DNA from: Flavobacterium suaedae
GTDB taxonomy: Bacteria; Bacteroidota; Bacteroidia; Flavobacteriales; Flavobacteriaceae
Assembly: GCF_014642915.1 (NCBI RefSeq)
Contig: NZ_BMJE01000001.1
Coordinates: 62,001 to 126,000, forward strand
DNA length: 64,000 bases
Direction of reading: 5' to 3'
Positions within the stretch are counted from its first letter, which is position 1; each line of letters begins with the position of its first letter. The translations under genes were made by a program, and so were the position numbers. Positions 8,516 through 16,705 of the stretch are shown here, one piece after another. The notes below the pieces were generated by a model. It was not told where the DNA came from and searched no databases. It saw nothing but the letters and a program-made list of their open reading frames with translations.

Positions 8516-10654
8516 ATGAAGATTGATATCCATACACATACTAAAAAAATCAAATCAGGAGATGCTCCAACACGCCACGTTGAAGTAGAAGATTTCCAGG
8601 AAATCTTACGCAGTACAGATGTAAAAATCCTTGCGATCACGAATCATAACCATTTTGATGTTTCCCAATATAAAGCTCTACGGGAGTCTGTCGCAGGACA
8701 TACGGAAGTATGGCCGGGGATTGAGCTGGATATCTTGGAAAACGGTAAGCGATCGCATATACTGGTTATTGTAAATCCATCCGTAGTGGACGAATTTGCC
8801 AATAGGACGAATACGCTTTTGGAAGGAGTAAATGCTGACACCTTTACAATCTCTTTGGACGATACGGTGAAGCTATTTGATGACCTGGATTGTGTTTATA
8901 TCGCTCATTATCTTGCTAAGAAACCTAATTTAGGTGATGCGGAAATCAATAAATTATTAGGTCTTGTTGCCAATCCAAAAAGGGTGCTTAAAGAAGCTAC
9001 GAATTCTATTTCAGCCGGTATTTACATAAGCCACGGACATAATTCAATATATGGCTCTGATGTTCATGACTGGAGCCTCTATCAGCAACAATCACTGGAT
9101 TTACCAGAGCTAAGGTTGCCGGTTTCAAGTTTTGAGCAATTTTGTCTTCTACTTGAAAAGGATGAAGTAACGATTAATACGCTGCTAAACAAGAAAGTTA
9201 AAGAATCTGTCGAAATCGTACCGTTCACGGTGGCAGATATGGTGAAACTAGATATTTATAATGATATTAATATATTATTTGGCTCCAAGGGGACCGGTAA
9301 AACAGATATCCTTGATTCGCTGTCAAAATATTTTAACGAAAAAGGGCATAACACCTCAGTTTATAAATCTAATGATATACATCTCAGCGATGAATTTGAT
9401 ATCAAGGGACATGACTTTCACGTTACAGCATCTGATTTAGGGTTTAATAATTGTACAGAAGAAATTAATTCGCTGAAATCTGCAACCGACCATGATGTGA
9501 CAAGCCTGTCAAAGTATAAGCAATATTTCTCTTATACAGAAACGAACAGGATTTCTCAAAAACTAAAGATAAAAAACATTACAAAAGAAGACGAGGGTCA
9601 GCCCGGCAGGCAGCTATTTGTTATTAAACATATTGTGGAAAAATTCAGTGAATTTACCGCATATATTCACGAGAACCAAAATCTTAGCAAATTTATAAAT
9701 GAGCAACTTTTAAATGAATTACAAGATGTATTGGAAAGGATTTTGGGCGATTTAAAAGACGAGTCTGAAGAAAGCCTGGTCAATTTACAATCAGTCAAAA
9801 TGCTAAATAGCATAATAGATATATTTATAAATGAAATCGCTAAAAAGACCGGTACTCCACAAAAACCAAGCAGGACCGGATTTGCTGAATATGCAAGTAA
9901 TAGAATGAAACTCGAGGTTCAGGTTAAAAAAATTATCTCTAACATAAATCATCGGATTACTCCGATGAAAGAATTGGCCGGTAGTTTAGGAGTTAAAGGA
10001 AATCTTTACTGCGTAACCAACCTTATTGTTCAAAATGGATCATTTACTGATGGAGCATATACGACAGTTAAAGATGTAAATAAAACACCACAAAAGTCTT
10101 TTTCAAAAAATTTACTGATAATAATTAATCATTTGTATGAGAATAGCCTGTTTGAGAAGATAACTGAGTTAAATTCGATTGAGGGTATTGAAACGATAAA
10201 CAGCATTGAGGATCTTTTGCTGTTTTACAGGCATTTTACGTTAAACGACAATTTGTATCACCCATCGAGCGGAGAATCTTCAATGATATTATTGCACAAA
10301 GAGTTATTAGATGACAAAGAGATATACTTGATTGATGAACCTGAAAAAAGCTTAGGCAATGATTATATTAATGATGTAATTGTACCTATACTTAAGGAGA
10401 AAGCTGCATTAGGAAAAAAAGTTATTATTGCTACCCATGATGCCAACATTGCAGTAAGGACACTACCTTACAACTCTATTTATAGGTTACACGATCAAAA
10501 TCAATATTATACAATGACAGGAAATCCGTTTTCAAATACACTTAGATGTATTTATGGAAGTAGAAAGGAATTAGACTGGAAAGAAATTAGTATGAAAACA
10601 CTTGAGGGCGGAAAAGAAGCCTTCGGAGAAAGAGGAAAAATATATGGAAACTAA
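8516..10654 (+). CDS. PHP-domain phosphoesterase fused to an ABC/SMC-type ATPase
   Basis: 712 aa. The N-terminal PHP domain (about 1-190) has a full set of candidate metal ligands: HTH at 6-8, ITNHNHFD (41-48), GIELD with Glu70, His81, His131 and GSDVH (180-184). An ATPase domain follows with Walker A GSKGTGKT (256-263), a long helical insert, a signature-like SSGESS, Walker B IYLIDEPE (603-610) and an H-loop ATHD about 30 residues later. PHP-AAA proteins of this plan are, to my memory, named TrlF-family ATPases and occur in defence islands; a nucleic-acid-directed role is inferred. Gene order and an 11-nt overlap tie it to the next small gene. AT-rich compared with the tra genes. Confidence 0.8.
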   Translation: MKIDIHTHTKKIKSGDAPTRHVEVEDFQEILRSTDVKILAITNHNHFDVSQYKALRESVAGHTEVWPGIELDILENGKRSHILVIVNPSVVDEFANRTNTLLEGVNADTFTISLDDTVKLFDDLDCVYIAHYLAKKPNLGDAEINKLLGLVANPKRVLKEATNSISAGIYISHGHNSIYGSDVHDWSLYQQQSLDLPELRLPVSSFEQFCLLLEKDEVTINTLLNKKVKESVEIVPFTVADMVKLDIYNDINILFGSKGTGKTDILDSLSKYFNEKGHNTSVYKSNDIHLSDEFDIKGHDFHVTASDLGFNNCTEEINSLKSATDHDVTSLSKYKQYFSYTETNRISQKLKIKNITKEDEGQPGRQLFVIKHIVEKFSEFTAYIHENQNLSKFINEQLLNELQDVLERILGDLKDESEESLVNLQSVKMLNSIIDIFINEIAKKTGTPQKPSRTGFAEYASNRMKLEVQVKKIISNINHRITPMKELAGSLGVKGNLYCVTNLIVQNGSFTDGAYTTVKDVNKTPQKSFSKNLLIIINHLYENSLFEKITELNSIEGIETINSIEDLLLFYRHFTLNDNLYHPSSGESSMILLHKELLDDKEIYLIDEPEKSLGNDYINDVIVPILKEKAALGKKVIIATHDANIAVRTLPYNSIYRLHDQNQYYTMTGNPFSNTLRCIYGSRKELDWKEISMKTLEGGKEAFGERGKIYGN

Positions 10655-10961
10655 GAAAGCTACAATTTTAAGAGAAGGGGACGATACTGTATACCTTGAA
10701 CTACATCAAGCTGATGGGACTTTGAGAATAGCATTAACCGATAATAATCCTAATAATATTAAAGATGTTTTTAATAAGCTAATTAAAGGTTTGAAATTAG
10801 GACAGTTCACTTTTGAACTGGTTGACGACAAGGAAGATTTATATCATCATATATGTGTTGAATATTTAATTCAGTTAAATTCTGAAATGGAAAGCGTTTA
10901 TAACGAACTTAGAGATTTAAGTTTATTAGAAAATACTCAAGAAGTGGATAATAGCAATTGA
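10644..10961 (+). CDS. Small acidic partner of the PHP-ATPase, unknown
   Basis: 105 aa from the ATG at 10644, which overlaps the end of the PHP-ATPase gene by 11 nt and has a purine-rich agaggaaa stretch upstream; a longer frame from 10602 would run deep into the upstream gene. The protein is acidic, with a beta-rich start (ATILREGDDTVYLELH) and a helical end rich in Leu and Glu. No motif was recognised. The overlap implies co-translation, so it may be a regulatory or adaptor subunit of the ATPase. Confidence 0.65.
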   Translation: METKKATILREGDDTVYLELHQADGTLRIALTDNNPNNIKDVFNKLIKGLKLGQFTFELVDDKEDLYHHICVEYLIQLNSEMESVYNELRDLSLLENTQEVDNSN

Positions 10962-11095
10962 GTACTTAGAGCATACACCTGTTAAATCACCAATGGAGGA
11001 AATTTGTTTACACAATTAAGCTGTTGACAATATAAATAGTTTTCTCTTATTTGGTAACTGCGCGCAAATTAGTTCGTTTAATAAAATTTCGCGAA

Positions 11096-11153
11096 TCGCA
11101 CCGGACGGATTTAATATATTCTATAAAGTTAATTGTGCTAAATACTGGTGCGA
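11096..11153. repeat. Separated inverted repeat upstream of the HEPN-like gene
   Basis: tcgcacc (11096-11102) and ggtgcga (11147-11153) are exact complements separated by 44 nt, in the 237-nt gap before the 11199 gene. Nearby cgcgcaaatt and aatttcgcg form a further imperfect pair. They may be operator sites; no clear -7 element was seen. Confidence 0.3.
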
Positions 11154-11198
11154 ACGCAACCATTTAAATGTTATTTATAATTTTCTTACTTTTATCTA

Positions 11199-12485
11199 AT
11201 GAGTGAACATTCAATTGAAAATTTAATTGATAATATATTTAGTTCCAAGACAAGAGAATACTTTCACGAAGTTATTCAAACATACTATACAAATTGCTAC
11301 AGGTCGTCAATAGTGATGCTTTATTCCGTAGTTATATGTGATCTTATTTATAAGCTTGAGGAACTACGAGATGTGTATAATGACTCTACGGCAAAAAAAA
11401 TCCTTATAGAAATTGAGGGATTACAAAAAGCTAATCCAAAATCTTCTGATTGGGAAAATAAGCTGGTAGAAATGATAGCAGATCGTACAAAACTACTCGA
11501 GATTTCAGACGTCGAAAATATTAACCAACTTCAAAAACATCGTCATTTATCGGCTCACCCAGTTCTTAATCAGACCTCTCTTCTATTCAAACCCAATAAG
11601 GAAAACGTAAAGTCGCATATTATAAATATGTTGAGCGGGGTTTTGACAAAGCCTCCAATTTTATCTACCAAGATATTTTCGGAGCTTGTAAATGATCTTG
11701 CTACTAATCGTGACCGTTTTTCGGAAGATAAAGATTTGAAAAGATTCTTGTCGGCAAAATATTTCAAAAATCTACGTCAAGAAACTTTAGATGATATATT
11801 TAAAAAGATATGGAAATTAGTTTTTAAGCTTGAAAATGAAGAATGTGATCTTAACAGGGAGATTAATTACAGAACCATAAATATAATTTTTGCATTGAAT
11901 CCTCCAGAAATTTTAAAACTTTTGAAGACTGAGGAAGCGCATTTTGATGGTATACTTCCTAAAGTTTGTACAAATTACTTTTTTAATTTCCTTTTTGACA
12001 ATCCTAAAGCCTATAATGTGCTTAGCGAATTGAATAAGGCTCATGTTGATCACGAGATAGAAAATTCATTGGAGTTTAAGTTTTTAAGTTGGTTTAAGTT
12101 CGACTCAATCATGGAATATCATGAATTTATTTTATCGGAAATTAACGATGGAGGAACTTTTTATCTGCCAATGGAGATTATCCATAAGCTAAAAGAATTA
12201 TACAAAGATTTCAACATGAAAGAAAAGTTCTTGGATTTATATATCGCAATCTTTGCTAAAAGTAATTTATTTGATACCGCAGATAGAAACTTTAATCAAT
12301 TAATTCAACCTTATTTGGAAGATTTTTCAGAAGGGCAACTTCAAAATATTGTTTATGCCATAAATAACAATGGTCAGTTACACAATCGTGGTTTGGCAAG
12401 ATATTCGAATAGATTGGTAAAAGCTGAATTGGATAGAAAGATTACCGACTTTAAATATTCAGATTTATACAACTTCAGGACCTAA
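11199..12485 (+). CDS. HEPN-like protein with R-x4-H motif
   Basis: 428 aa. The first 125 residues read as a HEPN-type helical domain: a long helix with NCYRSSIVMLYSVVICDLIY (32-51), then a second region ending in RHLSAHP, giving R-x4-H at Arg115-His120, the catalytic signature of HEPN ribonucleases. The remaining 300 residues are helical, rich in Lys, Leu and Phe, and not recognised. Many HEPN proteins act in abortive infection or as toxins; RNA cleavage is inferred. Single gene in the AT-rich cargo, convergent with the HNH-HEPN pair. Start ATG follows an AT-rich leader. Confidence 0.6.
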   Translation: MSEHSIENLIDNIFSSKTREYFHEVIQTYYTNCYRSSIVMLYSVVICDLIYKLEELRDVYNDSTAKKILIEIEGLQKANPKSSDWENKLVEMIADRTKLLEISDVENINQLQKHRHLSAHPVLNQTSLLFKPNKENVKSHIINMLSGVLTKPPILSTKIFSELVNDLATNRDRFSEDKDLKRFLSAKYFKNLRQETLDDIFKKIWKLVFKLENEECDLNREINYRTINIIFALNPPEILKLLKTEEAHFDGILPKVCTNYFFNFLFDNPKAYNVLSELNKAHVDHEIENSLEFKFLSWFKFDSIMEYHEFILSEINDGGTFYLPMEIIHKLKELYKDFNMKEKFLDLYIAIFAKSNLFDTADRNFNQLIQPYLEDFSEGQLQNIVYAINNNGQLHNRGLARYSNRLVKAELDRKITDFKYSDLYNFRT

Positions 12486-12689
12486 AACTATACGTCATTA
12501 GATATAGGATTCAAATTTAAAACTAATAATTATTAATTATATAAAAAGAAAATTTATAGTTGTTATTTCGATTTTGAACCAGAGGATGTTACTTAGTAAT
12601 GTCTTTTACTAATGGAGAGTTTAAATGAAACGAATCATGATTATAAAAAATCTCAACGGCAATATAGCATTATAAATCTATGTAATATT

Positions 12690-13304
12690 TTATTTCTGCA
12701 TAAGATTATAATAATAATAGTAAGAAATTCTTTCGTCAAGTGTCAAATGGATGTTTTTAAAAACCTGAACGAAATTCTCTAAATCAATTGTAACATTGTT
12801 AAGCTCATCAACATAAAAGTGGTTAATGTTGGCATTGTTTAGTGGATAGCGTGAAAAATCCATTTTATCATCTTTGTTACTTGCTTTTGTGATCGCGAAA
12901 AGTTCTGCTATGTATAGCTGTAACATTTTGGTTTCTTGGTTAAAATACTTTAGTTCCTTTGCGCCACCATAATCTTTAATTCTAGACTTAACTGTTTGTA
13001 AGAATTGTTGAATATTGTGGCCGCGTTCTATTCTACTATTTTTAAGTAGCTGGTTAAGAGTCATTATAAACGCCTTAAGATAAAGCTCTATACCGTGATT
13101 AGCGTTGTGCAGTATTGGAAATATTAATGCATCAGCTTTATAATCGCTATTATCTGCTAGGCATATTTGAGCCAGTTCTAGTGATGATCTCAGAAAACCA
13201 TCTGCCATTACAATGAAATTATCTATACTTTTATTAGAAGATGTTCGCCAATTGAGAAATGCTGATTTAGTAACATCAACATTTTCGGAAAAAATTGCTT
13301 TCAT
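12690..13304 (-). CDS. HEPN-superfamily-like helical protein
   Basis: 204 aa. The segment ANHGIELYLKAFIMTLNQ followed by RGHNIQQFLQTV matches the pattern of HEPN-fold proteins (His-x2-Glu-Leu-x-Leu-Lys, then Gly-His-Asn/Asp-Leu) that lack the R-x4-6-H site, so it may bind rather than cut nucleic acid. It starts 11 nt after the HNH nuclease gene and is surely co-transcribed with it. The C-terminus is a Tyr-rich run. Possibly the regulatory partner of the nuclease. Function inferred from context only. Confidence 0.5.
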   Translation of the reverse strand: MKAIFSENVDVTKSAFLNWRTSSNKSIDNFIVMADGFLRSSLELAQICLADNSDYKADALIFPILHNANHGIELYLKAFIMTLNQLLKNSRIERGHNIQQFLQTVKSRIKDYGGAKELKYFNQETKMLQLYIAELFAITKASNKDDKMDFSRYPLNNANINHFYVDELNNVTIDLENFVQVFKNIHLTLDERISYYYYYNLMQK

Positions 13305-13315
13305 GCTTTAATAAT

Positions 13316-14383
13316 TTAAATTAATTGCAACGTTTGAAATCCATTATTTCCAGCAATCGCTATCAAAGGTGCGATTACATCCCTGAACTTCTGATATTCA
13401 AAATTTACCCGGTCATTATCCGATTGAAATAAACACCAATATTCCTCCAGTAATTTTGATTTTGGGCTGTGGTGCGAAATAATCTCAAATGCTGATTTCT
13501 GCAAGCTGTAAAAGCCATCAAAATGCAAGTCCATGCTTGGCAGCCTATCACTTTTAACCGAATTGAATGTAGTATCAATCGGCACCAGGTTCCAGATCAG
13601 GTCGTGTGACACGAAGGCATGGGGAACAAAATGATCCAGTGCATATTTTCTGGCGGTAAGTCGGGTATTGGTAAATATACAGTCCACACCATCCAGTTCA
13701 TTAATAGCGATATCCCAATAGTCCCTACGTTGTTTTACCAAAGTATTGCGCAGTGGCGGTTTTATAAGTTTTCCGGGGATATTCGGCACATTAGGATTTC
13801 GTACCTGAAGAAACAGGGAAAGGTTCCAGTAGCAATAGTCCTTTAGTATCCTCGAATTGGTTTGCATGTAAGATATCCAAACAGGGTTTATCGTAATACT
13901 ATCGGAGAACAGGGCGTAGGGGACCTGACCGTAGAACTGTTGCGACTGCTTATAAATATTATTTCTATAGGAGCTGTCGTTTTCACCCCGGTTTCGTGAT
14001 ATCCACGGGGTCAGGAACCAGTGGGGAACATTCTTATCAAAATGTTTCAGCAGATTTACCGTGCTAGGATTTTGACTATTCAGGAGTACCTGTAATAGTC
14101 TTTCCTTCCGTATGTTGACCGGAATATTCTCTGTAGCTGTAATGGCCTGGATGGCTCTTTGTATAAGGTCCTGGCTTCCGAAAGAAACATGGAAGTAGTT
14201 TACCGTATACCATGCATGACCTAACATCCGTGCAAACAGTTCCTTTTTAGAAGTTTCTGTCATGCCTTCCTCACAGGCCTCAAGGATGGACAGTAGCCAA
14301 TAAAATTTATAGGTAGCAGAGGTATTGTTGAATACACCTGCCAGTTTGCCGATATCAAGATTGGTTGCGTAAGGTAACTCCAT
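13316..14383 (-). CDS. HNH endonuclease-domain protein
   Basis: 355 aa. The C-terminal third holds the HNH core: LDHFVPHAF (Asp250-His251), WNLVP with Asn265, and NSVKSDRLP (Asn274, Lys277), a spacing typical of HNH nucleases. The N-terminal 230 residues are helical with several Trp/Tyr-rich patches and are not recognised; they may hold target recognition. First gene of a two-gene unit with the HEPN-like protein. A TATTTTTG element ends four bases before the ATG, so the transcript may be leaderless. In this neighbourhood, restriction or phage defence is a reasonable inference. Confidence 0.7.
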   Translation of the reverse strand: MELPYATNLDIGKLAGVFNNTSATYKFYWLLSILEACEEGMTETSKKELFARMLGHAWYTVNYFHVSFGSQDLIQRAIQAITATENIPVNIRKERLLQVLLNSQNPSTVNLLKHFDKNVPHWFLTPWISRNRGENDSSYRNNIYKQSQQFYGQVPYALFSDSITINPVWISYMQTNSRILKDYCYWNLSLFLQVRNPNVPNIPGKLIKPPLRNTLVKQRRDYWDIAINELDGVDCIFTNTRLTARKYALDHFVPHAFVSHDLIWNLVPIDTTFNSVKSDRLPSMDLHFDGFYSLQKSAFEIISHHSPKSKLLEEYWCLFQSDNDRVNFEYQKFRDVIAPLIAIAGNNGFQTLQLI

Positions 14384-14387
14384 AAAC

Positions 14388-14395
14388 CAAAAATA
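14388..14395 (-). promoter_or_regulatory. -7 element of the HNH-HEPN operon
   Basis: TATTTTTG on the minus strand fits the Bacteroidota TAnnTTTG consensus exactly. Its last base is four nt from the start codon (14383), so transcription would begin at or within the codon. No -33 TTG was found at the expected distance. Confidence 0.4.
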
Positions 14396-14427
14396 AACTT
14401 TTCTGATGATGGAATAGCATAAAAATC

Positions 14428-14450
14428 AAAAAGCAGGCTTTTAAGCCTGC
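14428..14450 (-). terminator. Terminator of the histone-like gene
   Basis: Arms gcaggctt (14433-14440) and aagcctgc (14443-14450), then on the minus strand a T-run. It lies downstream of the 58-aa gene and upstream of the HNH gene. Confidence 0.7.
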
Positions 14451-14505
14451 CTTGCAGCGGATATAAGAACACCTTACCTTAATTATAACCGTAGTTAATG
14501 ATGTC

Positions 14506-14682
14506 TTATTTTTTAGATTCCTCCACAGAAACCTTACGGAAATCCTTCATCAGCTTACTAACCTCAAGGGCTGCCTTACGGGCACGGGTACCCGCTGCCT
14601 TGTTTCCTTTTTCGATGTGCTGTTCCGCCTCTGCCTTAAACGCCTCGTATCGTGCGTTGATCTGGTCAAATAATTCTTTCAT
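14506..14682 (-). CDS. Histone H1-like (Hc1-type) small basic protein
   Basis: 58 aa, starting MKELFDQINARYEAFKAEAE, with a core NKAAGTRARKAALEVSKLMK and ending RKVSVEESKK. This matches the short histone H1/Hc1-like proteins of Flavobacteriia and relatives, which bind DNA non-specifically and are thought to help compact the nucleoid. On a mobile element it could also dampen expression of foreign DNA (inference). A textbook promoter precedes it and a terminator follows, so it is a single-gene unit. Short genes of this size are easily missed. Confidence 0.85.
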   Translation of the reverse strand: MKELFDQINARYEAFKAEAEQHIEKGNKAAGTRARKAALEVSKLMKDFRKVSVEESKK

Positions 14683-14708
14683 GGAATATTTTTTGTTTTA
14701 TTGCCACG

Positions 14709-14738
14709 CAAAGATAGCAGTATCCCGAATTGTGCCAA
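14709..14738 (-). promoter_or_regulatory. Promoter of the histone-like gene
   Basis: On the minus strand: TTG (14738-14736), 19 nt, TATCTTTG (14716-14709), which fits the Bacteroidota -33 TTG / -7 TAnnTTTG pattern at the expected spacing. The start codon is 26 nt further on. Confidence 0.7.
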
Positions 14739-14747
14739 GTAAACCGG

Positions 14748-16403
14748 CTACTTTTTCCCTTCCTTTTTCTCGTACTCCTCCACAAAATATCCGGGTGGCA
14801 TTCCCGTTTTCTTTTTGAACGCGGTCACAAAATGCTGCGCCGTGCTAAAGCCCGCCTCATCGGCCAGGGCGCCGTTGGTGTATTTTCGGATCTGCGGTTC
14901 CGCCTTTAAACGGCCCACCAGGTAATCAATCCGTAAGTCGTTGATATAGTTAATGAAACTCTTACCCCGGCGGACGCTGATGACCTTGGCGAGGTACTTG
15001 CTGTTGGTATCAAATGCTTCGGCGAGTTTTGTGGATGTAATTTCCTTTTTCAGGAAACCGTGCTTTTGCTCAAAGCTTTCCAGCTGCCGCACGATGTGAT
15101 TGACGATTACCGGATTGATATCCAGCGTGTCGTTGGTAGGGGATTGTGTATCAGTAGGTGCCGGAGATTCGTTTTTTAATAATTCCTCAAACCGCCTGCG
15201 GTACTGTTTGCGCAATGTTTTGTGCCTGTAGAACAACAACCCAAAACCAAGTACAAGAACGATTATCGTGGCTTTCAATGTCATACTAAGGCCCTGGGTA
15301 TGGTTCAGTTGGGACTGGATCTGTTGCTTCTCGGAGAGCAGTTCCGTGGTGTCGTATTCTTTGTATACTTTCTTGATCAGGTACCGGAATTCCTTACCCA
15401 AAACGCTGTCTGCCTGCAGAAGCCGGTCTACATATACCAGCTCCTGGGTGGGCATTTCCTTATGGTTATAATACTTTATGAGGTATTCGTAACTGCGCCT
15501 TAGGTCCGGGCGCAGGAAATTTTTGGTGAGGAAAATGGTGTCCACGTTCTTAAAATGCAGCGCCGCCGAATCCAGGCTGCCTAATTCCCAATAGGCTTTC
15601 CCCAAGTTAAAGTGCGCAATGGATTCGTTGGCATAATCCCCGTCTTTCTGTATCTGGGGCAGGGCATAGGTGAGCTGTTTTACCGCAGCGCTGTAGTTGC
15701 TTTTTTCCAGTTCGATAACACCCTGCGCGCTCTCCAGGTAGGGAAGCAGGTCCTTGATACGCAGCCGAGCACTTTCAGCCAGCGCAAGGTGGCAGGTTAC
15801 CTCCGCTTTTTCGAGATTCCCGACAAAGGTATAGCATACCGTCAGGCAGTGCAGGGACTTAAGGTAGGGCAGGGGCTCTTCTTTGCTGAAATAGGCAATG
15901 CATTCATTAAAAAGAGAAATGGCCTCGTGGTAATAGCCCAGGTAGTATTTGATTTGGGCGATACTGTATTTGACCTTGTTCTTCAGGTAGTCGTCTTTGG
16001 TAGCGACCAGGTAACTGTTGGCCCTGATATAATTGTCGAGCGCCCTCTGATGGCTGTTGCGTTGGTAGTATACGATGCCGCGTGTGAGGTAGGCATCCCC
16101 GATAAGGTCATTGTCCCCGGATTGCCGGGCGGCGGCAATCAGGCTGTCGGCGTACACCAGGCGGAGTTTTTCGGGGCACTCATGCAGCATTTCCCTGTAG
16201 GCAAAAACAATCTCAGGAGCATTATTTTCCTGTTTGGCTTTACGCAGGTAGGCTTCCAGATAAGGCCAGGCTTTTTGGGTTCCCTGATACAGATCGATCT
16301 GTTGCAGCAGGGCATCATAGGAAAGGGTTTCCGATGGCTGTTGGGCAAGGGCTAGTACTGTGAAGAAAAGGCTGATAACAAATCCCGTGATTTTCATTTT
16401 CAT
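14748..16403 (-). CDS. Membrane-anchored TPR protein with AraC-type DNA-binding domain
   Basis: 551 aa from the ATG at 16403; an ATG two codons later and a longer frame to 16442 are possible, but this start places the signal segment (ITGFVISLFFTVLALAQQP) at the N-terminus. Residues about 30-340 are TPR-like repeats in the periplasm, a transmembrane helix follows (ATIIVLVLGFGLLFYRH), then a cytoplasmic linker and a C-terminal AraC HTH (about 450-545) with SKYLAKVISVRRGKSFINYI and AGFSTAQHFVTAFKKKTGMP. It would sense a signal outside the cytoplasm and bind DNA directly. Target unknown; the divergent lipoprotein gene is one candidate. Confidence 0.85.
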   Translation of the reverse strand: MKMKITGFVISLFFTVLALAQQPSETLSYDALLQQIDLYQGTQKAWPYLEAYLRKAKQENNAPEIVFAYREMLHECPEKLRLVYADSLIAAARQSGDNDLIGDAYLTRGIVYYQRNSHQRALDNYIRANSYLVATKDDYLKNKVKYSIAQIKYYLGYYHEAISLFNECIAYFSKEEPLPYLKSLHCLTVCYTFVGNLEKAEVTCHLALAESARLRIKDLLPYLESAQGVIELEKSNYSAAVKQLTYALPQIQKDGDYANESIAHFNLGKAYWELGSLDSAALHFKNVDTIFLTKNFLRPDLRRSYEYLIKYYNHKEMPTQELVYVDRLLQADSVLGKEFRYLIKKVYKEYDTTELLSEKQQIQSQLNHTQGLSMTLKATIIVLVLGFGLLFYRHKTLRKQYRRRFEELLKNESPAPTDTQSPTNDTLDINPVIVNHIVRQLESFEQKHGFLKKEITSTKLAEAFDTNSKYLAKVISVRRGKSFINYINDLRIDYLVGRLKAEPQIRKYTNGALADEAGFSTAQHFVTAFKKKTGMPPGYFVEEYEKKEGKK

Positions 16404-16467
16404 AACATTCTTGATATAGCTGTACGCTATAGTAAGGTGCATGCGATATCATTGGGAGACTGCTTTT

Positions 16468-16475
16468 CAAATGTA
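16468..16475 (-). promoter_or_regulatory. -7 element of the TPR-AraC gene
   Basis: TACATTTG on the minus strand matches TAnnTTTG. It lies about 65 nt upstream of the chosen ATG and 26 nt upstream of the longest alternative start. No TTG lies at the expected -33 distance. Confidence 0.45.
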
Positions 16476-16518
16476 CTTTAAACTTTGTTAATAAAAACTT
16501 AACGATACGATAAAATTA

Positions 16519-16568
16519 GGCTGTGGAATTCCCGAATTCCACAGCTGCCATACCGGAATGGCACAGCC
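16519..16568. repeat. Nested palindromes between divergent genes
   Basis: gctgtggaattc (16520-16531) and gaattccacagc (16534-16545) form a 12-bp perfect dyad with a 2-nt centre. tgccat (16546-16551) and atggca (16558-16563) form a second. ggctgtg (16519-16525) can alternatively pair with cacagcc (16562-16568), enclosing both. This may be an operator or two competing structures. Confidence 0.5.
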
Positions 16569-16574
16569 AAACAG

Positions 16575-16605
16575 TTGTGACCCTTGGTGATGTAAAATAG
16601 ATTTG
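16575..16605 (+). promoter_or_regulatory. Promoter of the lipoprotein gene
   Basis: TTG (16575-16577), 20 nt, TAGATTTG (16598-16605) fits the Bacteroidota consensus. The ATG at 16706 is about 100 nt downstream, leaving a long 5' leader. Confidence 0.6.
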
Positions 16606-16705
16606 TCCTGAATTCAAAGCGAAAGGGAACCTCAAAAATTTCCTTGTTCCGCTCCCCGGGCGAATGGAACTGAATAACTGATTCAGGAACATTAAACGTT
16701 ACATC

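Larger units (their letters stand above)
16404..16705. other. Divergent intergenic region with promoters and dyads
   Basis: About 300 nt between the divergent TPR-AraC and lipoprotein genes. It holds a minus-strand TACATTTG (16468-16475, consensus -7 for the TPR-AraC gene), a nested palindrome (16519-16568) and a + strand promoter (16575-16605). Nothing coding was recognised. Confidence 0.5.

Noticed and set aside
15612-16355. 247-aa open frame antisense to the TPR-AraC regulator
   Set aside because: Shadow of a clear coding gene; no promoter or recognisable domain and the composition follows the sense codons.
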